Below are positions 21,673 to 33,092 of a stretch of DNA of 64,000 bases, one piece after another; positions within the stretch are counted from its first letter, which is position 1; each line of letters opens with the position of its first letter. The notes beneath the pieces are model-generated. The model was not told the origin of the DNA, ran no database searches, and saw nothing but the letters and a program-made list of their open reading frames with translations. This stretch comes from Allium sativum (Eukaryota; Streptophyta; Magnoliopsida; Asparagales; Amaryllidaceae): the NCBI GenBank assembly GCA_030737875.1, contig CM060924.1, positions 144,888,197 through 144,952,196 on the forward strand. Direction: 5' to 3'. A program made the translations under genes and the position numbers.

Positions 21673-22566
21673 ATGGCTGAAGATCTTAACCTACCTGACG
21701 GTGTAAAGATACCAGGATGGTATAGGAGGTTATTAGAGGCTAGGGCCGCTGCAGGTCCAGCCAATGTTCCTCCACCACCAGTTGCACCCGTTCCTCCTCC
21801 TCCTCCTCCTCGCGTAGATACTTTTGCAAAGACGTGCAAGGAATTCAAGGCTATGGGTGGAAATCCATTTCAAGGGTCAGAAACGTTTGTGGAAGCTAGA
21901 GATTTGCTTAAGGAGGTGGAAGAATTGCTAGAAATCTTTGAAGTAGAAGAAGGGAGGAGAGTTCGTTTAGCTGCTTGGTTGATGAGGGGAGAGGCCTCGT
22001 TTTGGTGGGAGGTCACTAATGGGGAGCGTCCTGTTGACTCTTGGGCGGATTTTAGACGTAGGTTCGAGGCGAAGTTTCTCTCTAGGGTGGAAGAAAATCT
22101 ATATATGGAAAGGTTTTTGACATTGAAGCAAGGAAGCTCGTCAGTGAAAGAATATGTCAACAAATTTAATCAGCTAGCTAGGTTTGGCTTAGACTTAGTG
22201 AACACGCCGGAGAAGAAGGCTTTGAGGTTCGTTAATGGATTGAATGAACCATTGCAAGGGTTGGCTATGACCCACAACCCATTGGGAGCCACCTTTGAGA
22301 AGCTAGTAGACATGGCACTCATGCACGAGGAGAAAGGCACTAAAGCTGATAAGGCACCCGAGAAGAAAGGGGATCAAAATAAGGGTGGCAAAGGCAACAA
22401 TGCTAAGGGGAAGAAGAAATGTTTTAACTGTGGGACCCCAGGCCATCTCAGCAAGGAGTGCCGAAAGAAAAAGAAGACTGGCTGTTTTCACTGTGGTGAT
22501 GCGGGACATTTAGTGAAGTACTGCCCGAAGAAGGGGCAGAGGACAGGGACTACCTCGGGAGGATAG
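21673..22566 (+). pseudogene. gag: Element A gag (ends at an in-frame stop)
   Basis: Encodes 297 residues of a retrotransposon Gag, the capsid protein that packages element RNA in cytoplasmic particles. An N-terminal helix-rich start (MAEDLNLPDGVKIPGW) and a proline-rich linker (about 35-50) precede the Retrotrans_gag domain (about 60-220, with WADFRRRFEAKFL and [21 protein letters not shown]). A basic linker leads to two CCHC zinc knuckles, CFNCGTPGHLSKEC and CFHCGDAGHLVKYC (about 249-287). The start is chosen because elements B and C begin at the same point after a TTTCAG word. TAG at 22564-22566 ends the frame, where B and C continue into protease in the same frame. Confidence 0.85.
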
Positions 22567-23037
22567 GTGCAGGCTCTTCTGGCACCAGGGCAGGCAAGGG
22601 GACAAGTTCAGGCTCTCGCGGTCCCACCGCTGCAAGAACAAGGTAGAACCATTTCTGTTGAAAGCTTAGTTTTTCTGTTTGATTATCCTGTCCGTACCTT
22701 ATTCGATTCGGGCGCATCGCATTCGTTTTTCTCTACATCATTAGTTGAAACACTGCACCTAGATACTAGCATTGTTACTGATCCCTTAGTAGTCTCAAAT
22801 CCTATTGGAGGTTCGGCTCATCTTTCTATGATTTGTCGGGATTTGAGAGTGTTTATCTTGGGCGTTGAGTTTGAATGCAACGCCTTTGTCCTTGGTTTCA
22901 CGGGCTGTAGTTTGATTCTAAGGGTGGATTGGCTAGCCAAGCGGGGTGCCATCCTAGACTGTGAAAGGAGGGTAGTTAGACTATTGATTCGTTGTAGAAA
23001 AACCCTCATAATTCTTGCAACCCTAGGGGTTCAGTGA
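22567..23037 (+). pseudogene. Element A protease region
   Basis: The same frame stays open after the TAG for 156 codons. It contains the retropepsin active site [11 protein letters not shown], then [20 protein letters not shown] and GAILDCERRVVRL, matching the protease of B and C, which cuts the polyprotein during particle maturation. There is no natural start codon; the first codon is GTG. The last 25 or so residues diverge from B and C, which points to a frameshift near 23000, and the frame stops at 23037. Confidence 0.8.
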
Positions 23038-23611
23038 TGCTTAGTTGCCTAGAATCTTCTGACGCATCTAACGATGATTAGGAACCTGTTTGTGTGGTCC
23101 GTGAGTATGGAGACGTCGTTGATAAAGGGCAGGGTTTACCCATAGGCGCGGAATAAGTTTTCGTATGTGATTAATAGATTAAGCAAAGCCCGTTATGTAA
23201 TCAGCGGTAGTTTTGGAGCAAGACTGGCAAGGACGACCAGAGTCGGTCAAGTGCTCAATTGATTGACCATCTTACTAGTATCATCTCACGTAGGTCGTCT
23301 GAATTCGAAGGAGGTATCTCTTGGGTGTTTGTCTGATATTGGTTTAGCCCTTTGGGGCTTGCACTTGGGGGATGTCGAATTCGACTAGGATGGTCTGCGT
23401 GAGAGATGGATAGTTTTGACGATTTTACATGGGATAATATCCTGGTTTTCTCTAGAAGCAGAGAAGAGCATGCCCTATGTCTTAGGGAAAGCTTAGGGAC
23501 CCTACAATTGCACTAGCTTAAAGCTAAGTTCTCCAAGATACCATTTTTGGAGGAAGGAAGTGAGGAATTTAGGGCATGCGGTCTCTAGGGAAGGAAGATA
23601 TGTTAAGGTGG
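23038..23611 (+). pseudogene. Element A RT/RNase H remnant
   Basis: No frame is open here. Short stretches still match element C: GTGGTCCGTGAGTATGGAGA-type text (23095) before RT, the region around the catalytic box (about 23430-23470, ILVFSRSREEHA in one frame) and LKAKFSK near 23520. The length from the first landmark to the integrase-proximal [12 protein letters not shown] text is about 0.5 kb, against about 1.25 kb in C. Much of RT and nearly all of RNase H are therefore missing, and the rest carries stops and frame changes. Confidence 0.8.
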
Positions 23612-25348
23612 ATGGAGTTCTTAGCATCCTACGACTTCGAGATAGCATATACCCCTGGCAAGGGTAACGTGGTGGCGGATGCCTTAAGTAGAAAAAGGTT
23701 ATCCTTAAGTCCTTTGTTTGTCGAGCGACGAAGCTTAGAATTCATTTAGGTGTTTGAATTTAGACCTTCTGTTGACTTCGTACCCAGTTTGCTAGCATCC
23801 TTGGAGGTCAGACCTACGATTTTGGGATGGATTGGCGAGGCACAGCGAGACGACCCGCAGTTGGTTGAGTTAGTAGAAAAGCTCAAAGGAGGGGAGTCAT
23901 CAAGCCATCTCCGTAGGTATAACCTAGATGATAAGGGCTGGTTACGTAGGGACGGTAAACTTTGTGTACCAAAAGACGATGACCTAAGGAAGACTATTCT
24001 TGACGAAGCACATCATTCGAAGATGACCATTCATCCCGGCGGGGACAAAATGTACAAAGACATGAAGCGAGTTTACTTTTGGGCCGGCATGAAGAAAGAC
24101 GTGGCCGAGTATGTCGCTAGATGCTTGGTGTGCCAACAAGTAAAAGCGGAGCAAAGGAAACCCGGTGGGTTGCTTCACCCATTGGAGGTTCCACTATGGA
24201 AATGGGAAAGCATCTCGATGGATTTTGTGGATGGATTACCACGATCGAGGAAGGGTAATACGGGAATTTGGGTTATAGTAGATAGACTTACTAAAAGCGC
24301 CCATTTCATTCCTGTAAAGAGTAAGAGGACTGCTCCATGGTTAGCCTCCGTATACGTTCTAGGAATAGTTCGTTTGCACGGTGTTCCTTCTAACATAGTG
24401 AGCGACCGCGATCCTATTTTCACTAGCGAATTTTGTAGAAGCTTACAAGAGGCGGTAGGGACTCAGTTATGTTTGAGCACCGCATATCATCCTCAGACGG
24501 ACGGCCAGACCAAGAGGGTGAATCGCATTCTAGAGGATCTTTTGAGGCTATGTATCCTAGACTTTGGGGGTACATGGGAAGAGCATCTTCCACTGGTGGA
24601 GTTCGCATATAATAATAGCTTTCAGTCTAGCATTGGTATGGCACCATTCGAAGCTCTTTATGGACGGCCGTGTCGCTCGCCTACATGTTGGTGGGAATCT
24701 ACCGATAAGATCTTACTTTGGCCCGATATGATTAGAGAGACTTCGGAGAAGATCGACTTGGTTCGAAGGAGGATGAAAGCAGCAAAGGATAGGCAGAAAT
24801 CTTATGCGGATAAGAGGAGGACGGATCTTGAATTTGAGGTTGGGGACATGGTCTTTGTCAAAGTGTCTCCATTACGAAACGGTGTTCGCTTTGGGTCCGT
24901 TTGGAAATTAGCACCAAGGTTCGTAGGCCTGTTTCCTATTAAGGAGAAGATTGGGCAAATGGTGTATAGAGTGGAGTTGCCCGAGAGACTTAGTGGTGTA
25001 CACGACGTATTCCATGTATCACATTTAAGGAAGTGCTTGCACGAGACCGCGGAAGTGGTAGAGCCGAGCTTACTTAGAGAGGTGGAGATCGAGCGTGACG
25101 CGACGATTCGACGAGCTCCTACGCGCATTCTTGGGTCGGAGATTAAGAAGCTGAGAAGTCGAGAGGTCAGACTAGTCAAAGTACAATGGGGAGTCGACGA
25201 GAGCAACGCTACTTGGGAGACAGAAGAGAAGATGCGTTCACGATACCCTTTTCTTTTTGAGGGTATGTCTTTTAATTTCTCCTTTATCGCTTATCTTTTA
25301 CTTATCTTATCTTTAGTGTATCCTCTCACTAGTATCTTTGACCTTTAG
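23612..25348 (+). pseudogene. Element A integrase with chromodomain-like tail, altered active site
   Basis: The frame runs from [19 protein letters not shown] (23609) with one stop at 23747-23749, then is open from 23750 for 532 codons. Counting from 23750, the HHCC zinc region spans about 87-127 and the core has D158 (MDFVDGLP) and D219 (SDRDPIF). The third catalytic residue, 35 residues further on, is lysine 255 (TDGQTKRVN, codon 24512-24514), whereas B and C keep glutamate. A GPF-like stretch (LAPRFVGLFPI) and a chromodomain-like tail (VRLVKVQWG...ATWETEEKMRSRYPFLF, about 468-508) follow. Integrase joins element DNA to the genome; the tail may guide it to chromatin. Confidence 0.85.
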
Positions 25349-25851
25349 TTAGGATCATCCTATGGTTGAAACATGTGTTTGAGACATGTTATGTATGATG
25401 GATGCAAGTGTTTGCTAGTGGTTGCTCGTGGACGCATATACACACACTATTAGGCACTAGATCGGCTCAGTCACTTCATACTGCATATTGCATATAAATG
25501 GTTGTATTTAGTAAAATGGATGTATAATGGTTGTGCTATCATATGGATACCGCATTTTGGTGAATGGTTGTGCACGCATGTAGAAATACTATGTAGCATT
25601 AGGGAACTTTTGCATACATAATGGACGCATGGCACTATCATGATTTGCATTAAAGGAGGTCAACAGAATCAGTGGACCGCCTGATTTTGCATTAGATAGC
25701 GACATATACACACACTGTGCATTTAAAACATGAAAGCATTAGAAGTCTATAAGGACAATGGATGCCTGTGTTTGATGGTTGAATAGATGGTTGTTTGGAT
25801 GTTAGGATATACATTCTTCTTAACTTGAAGATTTCGGGGACGAAATCCTTT
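25349..25851 (+). other. Element A 3' untranslated region
   Basis: About 500 bp with repeated TGGTTG and TGGATGC words and a block near 25655-25695 (AGGAGGTCAACAGAATCAGT, then GGACCGCC) that recurs in element C at about 50434. The ends of that block, GGAGGTC and GACCGCC, could pair with one mismatch. No frame. Confidence 0.5.
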
Positions 25852-25864
25852 AAGGAGGGGAGAA
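25830..25864 (+). other. Polypurine tract and adjacent hairpin of element A
   Basis: A perfect 7-bp stem, GATTTCG-GGGA-CGAAATC (25830-25847), is followed by the polypurine tract AAGGAGGGGAGAA (25852-25864), which ends at the 3' LTR. The tract primes plus-strand DNA synthesis. B and C keep both the stem and the tract. Confidence 0.85.
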
Positions 25865-28800
25865 TGTAACACCCCGTAATTCTGTTAATATTAATATTTA
25901 CAAATTAAAGAATAACTAATCTCAAATGTGAGAATTGTGGGAAACCGGTTGCGCCATTGTGTTCGTCTCGGAATTCTAGTGGAGATAGAGTCCGGGTTTG
26001 CGGGAAACGAGCACCGGATGAAAGAGTTATGGACGAACGAAGTTTGGTGGCAAAGTAGAAAAAAAATGCACTGGCGCACTTGGGAAGTGCACCAGTACAT
26101 ATTTACACTGGCGCACCTGCCGAGTGCGCCCAGGCTGAGGCTGGAGCCTGCACAGCTTTCTGGTTCAGGCTGACCCATGTTGTTGAGTCCATTCTGACTC
26201 CTTGCTGAGTCATTAGGGCTGACTCATCACCCTATCATAATTAAATGGTTTTGATTAACCCTAAGAACATCCGACGGCTTAAATTAATTTATAACTCTAT
26301 AAAAAGACCCCTATACACAAACCCTAAATCAGAAAATAAACAAAGACCATGGCCGTCATGCTGATATTTTGAGACCTAGAGCAACCGCCATCAAATTAAA
26401 GATAAAGAACATCAACCAAATCAAAACTACCCAACCCTAACAGCGATTCTTCATCAAAAGAGCGCTAATTCGACTCTCTTTCTTCTATAATTGTGAGTAT
26501 GATAGTCTTAACAAGATTATTATCATTTTAATTAGGTTAAGTCATGAATGGATTGTGAGTAGATGATGTGAATTGACATATGCTATCATGTATGTTATTA
26601 ATCCTATGCTATGTGGTGATGATATACTATATGTTGTAAATCATGCTATGATGATGTTATGTATGTTGAAAGTTTCTATGCTAAGTGGCGATGAATCATA
26701 CATGTAAAAAGCCATGATGTTACTATCTATGCTAGTTAGTTCATATTAATTAAATCATCATGTTTGGGCTATGTTGATCTATATGACAAGTTACATATGT
26801 TGATTAGAAAAGTTATGAACATATGCCATGACATCTATTATGACATCTAAAACTATGCTATGACATATGTGAGATCCTATGCTAGTTCACACCTTCATTA
26901 TGTTGCCTAAAAACCCCATATGCAAGTTTATGTGCAGATTTGGGCTATGATCATATCATGTGAATTGTGACATTTAACAAGTTGACACCTTTTGATCCTT
27001 AACATGTGTAATTTATGCAAGTTTCACCCCTATCATGATTAGATTTATTTTATTGTCTATATGTTAATTTGGCTTTCTGCTGTGCGTTAGACTATTCAAG
27101 TCTAGCCTATATTATGCGTTGAATAAGCGAACGTATAAACGTGGGGTAGCGGTAATATTAAGGATTTAATAATAAGATGTTGGGTGCAATTGATATGATT
27201 TTGCATACCATGAGTGGATGACCATAATTGAGTCAATTATGGACATCAATAAAAGTGGACTTAATTAATAATTTTGATAGGGAATTATTAAAACTAGGGT
27301 GAAAGATTGAAAGTTGTCAATCAATGATTAGGACACGAGGTTGGACTCGTTTGTGACGTAAACCTGCCCGGAACCGCCTTGCAAATCCAGTGGTCACAAA
27401 TGTCAGCCCAATGTGAGAGGTCCTAGGCCTAAACTAAAGCATAACAGTTGTAAAGACACGAGGTTAGACTCTTTTATGGTGTAAGACTGCCCGGACCCGC
27501 CCGACAAATCCAGCTGCCATAAATGCCAGTCTAATGTGAGAGGTCTTTACGAGGTTATGGCCTGAATGAATTAAGAAATACTTAACCAGATAAACATATA
27601 AAGTGGGACATGGGGGTTAAGTAGGTGCCTTGGGTGGCATGAGGAATATAGTGGGTGCCCTTAGTGGCATGTGAAATACGATTAGTAAGACTTAACCAAA
27701 CACACATGTAAATGAACATGACTAAGAGGGTTAAGTGGGATATATTAATGACAAGCTTAGGTGGGTAGCTTGTGGGGGCCCATTTCAACCAGTATCCCAA
27801 ACGTATCTTTGTGGGCTCGACCCAAGTCGAGGACGGGACACACATACTGGGCTTGACTATAAGAGGCCAAAACGGCGAGCGGTGGCAACGCAAGTCCAAC
27901 GGGTTTCATATGCGTGTGTGGACCCGGGCTGGTAGGTAAGACGTTGTTGCATCGTGTAGGTATAAGCTGTGCATTCTCAGTTGTATCGGGTTGCCACTTT
28001 AGGGGAGTGATACACCCCACTATGGGGCCAGCACGGGTATCTACGAGTAGAGAGCCGATCGAAAGTGGGTAGTGGGGTACACCTAGTGGAGATAGGGGTA
28101 GACGACACCTATGTAGTCAGCTAGGAGTACACGAAGTTACTTATAAAAATTTCTAAGAGGGTAGTGGGGTACACCAAGTGGAGATAGGTGGAGACGGCAC
28201 CTATGTAGTCAGCTAGGGGTACGTAAGGCTATTTATATTGTTTCTGTGTGAAGCAAGTGGGATCAACCTTTAGGGTGACTGGTGCGGTGCAGCGAAGTAA
28301 TGTGCGGTGCAGTGTAGTAATGTGCGGTTCAGTGTAGTAATGTGCGGTGCAGTATAGTATTTATTCGTTAGTAATTAGGTATGCCTTTATCGTTATCTTT
28401 AACGTTATCTTAAACGCTATCTTTATCTTCCTAAGAGTTCATAGACATTTACTTGTCTTCCAGCTTATGCCTTAGTTTAGTTATTTTGATAATAGTATTG
28501 TTAGAATTATCATACTCGCCAGACTTTATGTCTGACCCCCTCCATTTCTATCCTTTTCCCCCTCCAGGTCCTCAGGTTGGGCCCAGTTCTAGTGGAGTTT
28601 GATTGGATTGCTCATCTCTCTTTGGGAAGCTTGGACCGTTGAAGTAAAGTCCAGCTTGTTATCTTCTTTAATGGCTATTTTTGTAATGGGATTATGTATT
28701 TTGTTTTTATGAAGATGGATAATGTACTTGACTCTGATTAATGGTTTTGTGATGTAATAAACATGTTTCCGCTGCAATAAAATGAAGCTTTAGTTTTCAA

Positions 28801-28914
28801 GTACTACCTATTATCTGTCTTGTTGTAATTTTTCTGTTCTATATTCACTTATAACCTCCATGGAAGTTAATGCATTCCCTTTGTGAGTGACATTAAAGGA
28901 CGTGGGGTGTTACA
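25865..28914 (+). repeat. Element A 3' LTR
   Basis: Starts TGTAACACCCCG and ends GGGGTGTTACA; 3050 bp. Landmarks match the 5' LTR: GCGGGAAA at 26000, inverted repeat at 26071, TATAAAAA at 26298, donor-like GTGAGT at 26493, modules at 27336 and 27459, hairpin at 28520, acceptor-like AG at 28567. Small frames inside (25891, 25928, 27582, 27735, 27757, 28589) are shared with the 5' LTR and are not genes. Confidence 0.9.
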
Positions 28915-28919
28915 GTTCC

Positions 28920-29093
28920 ATGGCACCCCTATTTGGTAGCACCCCAAATGCACCTCATCTATAGCCACACATTTATACTAAAAAAAGTTAGTGGATGGAG
29001 AGAGAGTTAGTGGGAGGAGAGAGAAATAGAAATATATGGTGGAAATAAAGGGGTTAAAGGAGTGCTGCACTATTTGGGGTGCTCTTGATCCTA

Positions 29094-29134
<41 letters not shown>

Positions 29135-30506
29135 ACCCCTGTGGATTTTTAAACATTAGCCGAGGTTCACGCTTTAGGAAAAGCAAAGACATCATGTACA
29201 AAAAAAAGGAAAGCAAATAGAACTTATGAACGATACCAAGGTACTCTAAATTTGTTTCTATACTTTAATTTTATTTGGAAGTTTCCTAACATTAAACATT
29301 TGGTATCGTTTTGTACGGACATTCTAAACTTTCTACAAATTTTATATGCCGCAGAACAAGATTTAAAAAAAATAACAAGTTGAAGTCTATGCTTCACATA
29401 GATAGTATCTCGAAGCGGGATTGATTTAGATTTACTAGATAGGATATCCCTCTCTCCACACAAATGCAGACATGTATGTATGACCACACCAATGCAGGGA
29501 ACTGAAACTGATTGTTTCATTATTCATATTACATTTAGTTCAGAGAAATATAAATTTAAAAAACCGTAATCCTATCCTGCTCTCCATACGCCTGTAGGCA
29601 TATATGTATTCATTTTTCTTATTACATTTAATTAGGAGAAAATATAATTTATAAAACTGTAATAGAAGCTTGATATCGGCTCATATACAACGTTTACCTG
29701 TCTATATTGTGGAGTGTGGGCCTATATAATGCAATAGATTAGTCAAAACTACAGTTTGCCAATGCCAAATTATCCTAAGAGGGTTGTAATTCATTTGATA
29801 AATAGTAAAGGAAAAGGTTCAGTAGTTTTTTGTACTTATACTGTCGTTTATTAGTATAATTTTTTTTTTAAAAAAAATCCTACTATTTGAATCCCTTTCC
29901 AGATGGATAATTTTCCTTATGAGTTGATTCAAATTTCAACTGAAATCACAGTGAAAAAAATATTATACGTTAATTTTTAAATTAATTCCCGAAGTACAAA
30001 ATATTTCAGAATGGAAAAGGAAAATTCATTTCTTTTACATACTAAAATCTTATTTTATAACCTACAAAAAAATCATAAAAATGCGAGAATATGAAAATTA
30101 TACCTCACAATTTGAGACCATTTACAATTTATCCCCTTAAGGAAAAGTGCTGCTATTTTTAGCTTTTAAGTAATTAGACAGATTGTTTAGCATTACAAAT
30201 CATTCCATTGACTTCGCATGAAACTGTGTACTTCTGGTTTTTATTTTGACATTGCTTACTATATTTATCTGGAATGAACTAAAAAAAAGAATTTTAATAT
30301 ATATGCTACAGAAAGCCATTAACATGATTTGGTCGTTTGGATAATGAATATATTCAAATATAATTATTCCCTCAGCATTCAAACTTCACAGTGTCTTTCT
30401 TGCAAACTACGGTTTTGTCAGCAGAATCATTTCAATAACAATGACTACAAAATCATACCCTTGGTCCTGCAGTGCTTTGGGTTCCTTTACCATTTACAAC
30501 GTTATG
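28920..30506 (+). mobile_element. Rest of M4, then Helitron body, second segment
   Basis: After the M4 repeat (to 29096) and a TA microsatellite (29098-29131) come about 1.4 kb of AT-rich sequence, ending at the B target duplication TTATG (30502-30506). No recognisable coding frame; frames at 29224, 30200 and 30329 lack any domain. Confidence 0.5.
29098..29131. repeat. (TA)n microsatellite right of M4
   Basis: About 34 bp of TA repeats directly after the end of M4. Confidence 0.9.
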
Positions 30507-32218
30507 TGTAACACCCCACCTCCGCTAGGGTCACTCTTTCGGGGGCACTAGCTTCAGGGGGGTGTTAGAACTGGGTAAGCATGCATAATGATATATCAAG
30601 GCAGAACAGGAACATAAACATATATGTAAAACAGAGTAAATGAGAATAAAACAACGGAATATCTCAAACCATCTCAAAACAAGTCTAGTACATCATAAAG
30701 TCATCTGCCAAAATAAATATGTCTAGTACAACATAAACAGAAATACTGAAATACATAGTGCTATCCCCAAAAATAAAAGTGATAAGCCATAGCGAGCTCA
30801 ATATCCAGACATACATGAGCTATCCAGCGAACAAGCAAGCGATCCAAGCTAAGCACCACTGTTCCCTGCCTGAGAACCTGGGGGGGGGGGGGGAACGGAA
30901 GAAAAGAAGCGAAAGAAAACAGGTCAGTCAAAAAGACTGGTAAGCCCTACTACGATCAGTCTATAAACTAATAAAGCTAACATCATGATGGAAACTGAGA
31001 TGAATATACTGGCAATAGATAAAGGTGTCATCACATAAAGAAGATTAAGCTTTGCACCACAGTGTACTAGCAAACTAACATTACAGGTAATGATCCCTCA
31101 GCCCAAAACTTTGGCCCAATAGCAGGAGGTGACATTAATACAAGGTCCAGCCCAACGGTCTAATCGATCGGCTCCCTATAAACCTAACACGTCAAGTGTT
31201 GGTGTCCATACGGCCCACATATGGTTGTAGTCAGACTGTGCTGGGTCCACCTTTGGGTGTATCAAGCCCTGGGGTGTCAACCCCAGACACCTAAGCAATA
31301 ATGCACAGTCTAAACCTACTGGTACCCGTGCCTCGAGTTTGTCCAACACCGAACTACGTGCACGTCCGTAGCCCGCCTGGACCCGCACCGCTGTACCACT
31401 CAGCCGTCGCTTTGGTCGCTTACATCAGTCCAGTAATCGTGCCCCGCCCTAGCCTAGCCTCTAGGGTTGTGAATGATACCAAACTGGGATTACTGCTGGA
31501 ACAGACCACGTTGCTAGGGTTTTCTAAGAGGGTTAAGTGTGGTTTAACCCCTCACTAATCATGGATTAAATTAGTTAAGTGTAACCAACAGTTCACCACT
31601 TAACCCCATTGAATCCCTCGTATCCCCAAAATTGGTTAAGTATTAGTGGGCCATGACTTAACCCTAATTATGAGGCATTAATTTAATTGTACCTTAACCT
31701 CTCACATTAGACTTTGTTGCGGTTACTAGTTAAGCCGGGCGGGTCCGGGTAGCTTTACACCACAACTTGGTCTAACCTCGGGCCCCAGGTACACATGACC
31801 AACTTCTCACATTGGATCCTATTGTTTGTAGCAACTAGTTAAGCCGGTCGGTTCCGGGTAGGTTTACGCTACAAACTCAACCCAACCTCGAGTTGGCCAC
31901 ACATGTTTTCTAAATGTCGTGTCCACTTTATTTCAAACCATAATTACAAGTTTAACTTGGGTAGACCTAAATTAATAGGTAAATTCCCAAGGGGTAGACC
32001 TAACTTAATAGGTAAATTCCCAATCTTATATTTTCATGTATTTTAAGTTTCACCCAAACCCTCCCCCCCCCCCCCCCCCCAACGTCATTCTATCGCTTAC
32101 ATATTCGTCATAACGCATAAAGGATAGGAAGAGGGAACTTGGCACAACATACATGATAAATCTTACATGTCATAATAAGCATGCATAACATGTTGGACTT
32201 GCATAACTTAGCATAGTG

Positions 32219-32449
32219 AACTTGCATAAACATGCATAACTTGTTAAACTTGCAAATCATGGCATAGTGAACTTGCATAAACATGCATAACTTGTTAAAC
32301 TTGTAAATCATGGCATAGTGAACTTGCATAAACATGCATAACTTGTTAAACTTGCAAATCATGGCATAGTGGACTTGCATAAACATGCATAACTTGTTAA
32401 ACTTGCAAATCATGGCATAGTGAACTTGCATAAACATGCATAACTTATC
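32219..32449. repeat. 51-bp tandem array in element B left LTR
   Basis: About four and a half copies of a 51-bp unit beginning AACTTGCATAAACATGCATA, with few differences, inside a wider zone of GCATAA words (32180-32560). Because 51 is divisible by three, it creates a spurious repetitive 118-residue frame on the minus strand. The right LTR has the same array at 40358-40590. Confidence 0.9.
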
Positions 32450-33092
32450 AAACATATGTAACATAGCTTAGGGAACTCACATAAGTATGCATAACTCATT
32501 AAACATGCATAACATAGCATAGTGAACTCGCATAAGCATGCATAACTCATTAAACATACAAAAATCCCGACTTTCATCACATATTAACTTTAGAGCTTCT
32601 AAAATGAAGGTAAGAGGGCTTACAAATATTATGAAGACACAAATCTACTAATAAAGATTGAGAAGCCCTTTTATGCAAGCATATAAAACCCCAAAACAAA
32701 GCTCCAATTAACAAAAATCACAAAAACTCTAGCTTAGCAAATAAAGCTTGCAACTTGATGATGTATGCAAGCTAATGATCATTCATAAAACTTAGAAAAG
32801 CTTGTATGAACATCAAAATCTTCTTAGAATTGATTTTTGAAGAGGGTGGAGGCTAGGGTTCTTAGGTGGAGGCCATTTGAGATTTCAATTTGACATAGTT
32901 TGGTTGCTAGAGTGAATAATGAGGGTTTAGGGGGGATTAGGGGCTTATTTATAGAAGATTAGAGTGTTTTTAGCCCTAGGATTAACCCTAGGTTAGTTTT
33001 GGCCCGTCAGATCTCGGAATTCTCTAGAACCAAGCCACAAGACCAAGCCCAAATCAAAATGGTGCGCCAGGCAAAACTGCCTGGCTACCCCG

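Larger units (their letters stand above)
18399..28914 (+). mobile_element. Element A: Ty3/gypsy chromovirus-like retrotransposon, defective
   Basis: Two LTRs of about 3.05-3.08 kb flank a 4.4-kb internal region, and the 5-bp duplication GTTCC lies at 18394-18398 and 28915-28919. Order inside: primer-binding site, gag, protease, RT/RNase H remnant, integrase, chromodomain-like tail, polypurine tract. LTR length and domain order fit the Tekay/Del group of chromoviruses, though the clade is inferred. The coding region is damaged: a stop after Gag, loss of protease frame at its end, a corrupted and shortened RT/RNase H, and an altered integrase active site. The LTR pair differs by roughly 2% in stretches compared by eye, so the element is older than B and C. 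Confidence 0.9.
18390..29096 (+). mobile_element. Microsatellite-flanked short repeat, copy M4, split by element A
   Basis: The first bases, GAGGGTTCC, lie at 18390-18398. The rest, from GTTCCATGGCACCCCTATT (28915) to GCTCTTGATCCTATCTC, lies right of element A, with GTTCC duplicated by the insertion. Rejoined, the layout matches M2 and includes the inverted words AGCACCCCAAAT and ATTTGGGGTGCT. A TA microsatellite follows at 29098. This gives an independent view of the empty site of element A. Confidence 0.75.

Noticed and set aside
32108..32464. 118-residue repetitive frame in element B LTR (also 40247-40603)
   Set aside because: It is produced by a 51-bp tandem repeat whose length is a multiple of three; it lies in LTR noncoding sequence and occurs in both LTRs.
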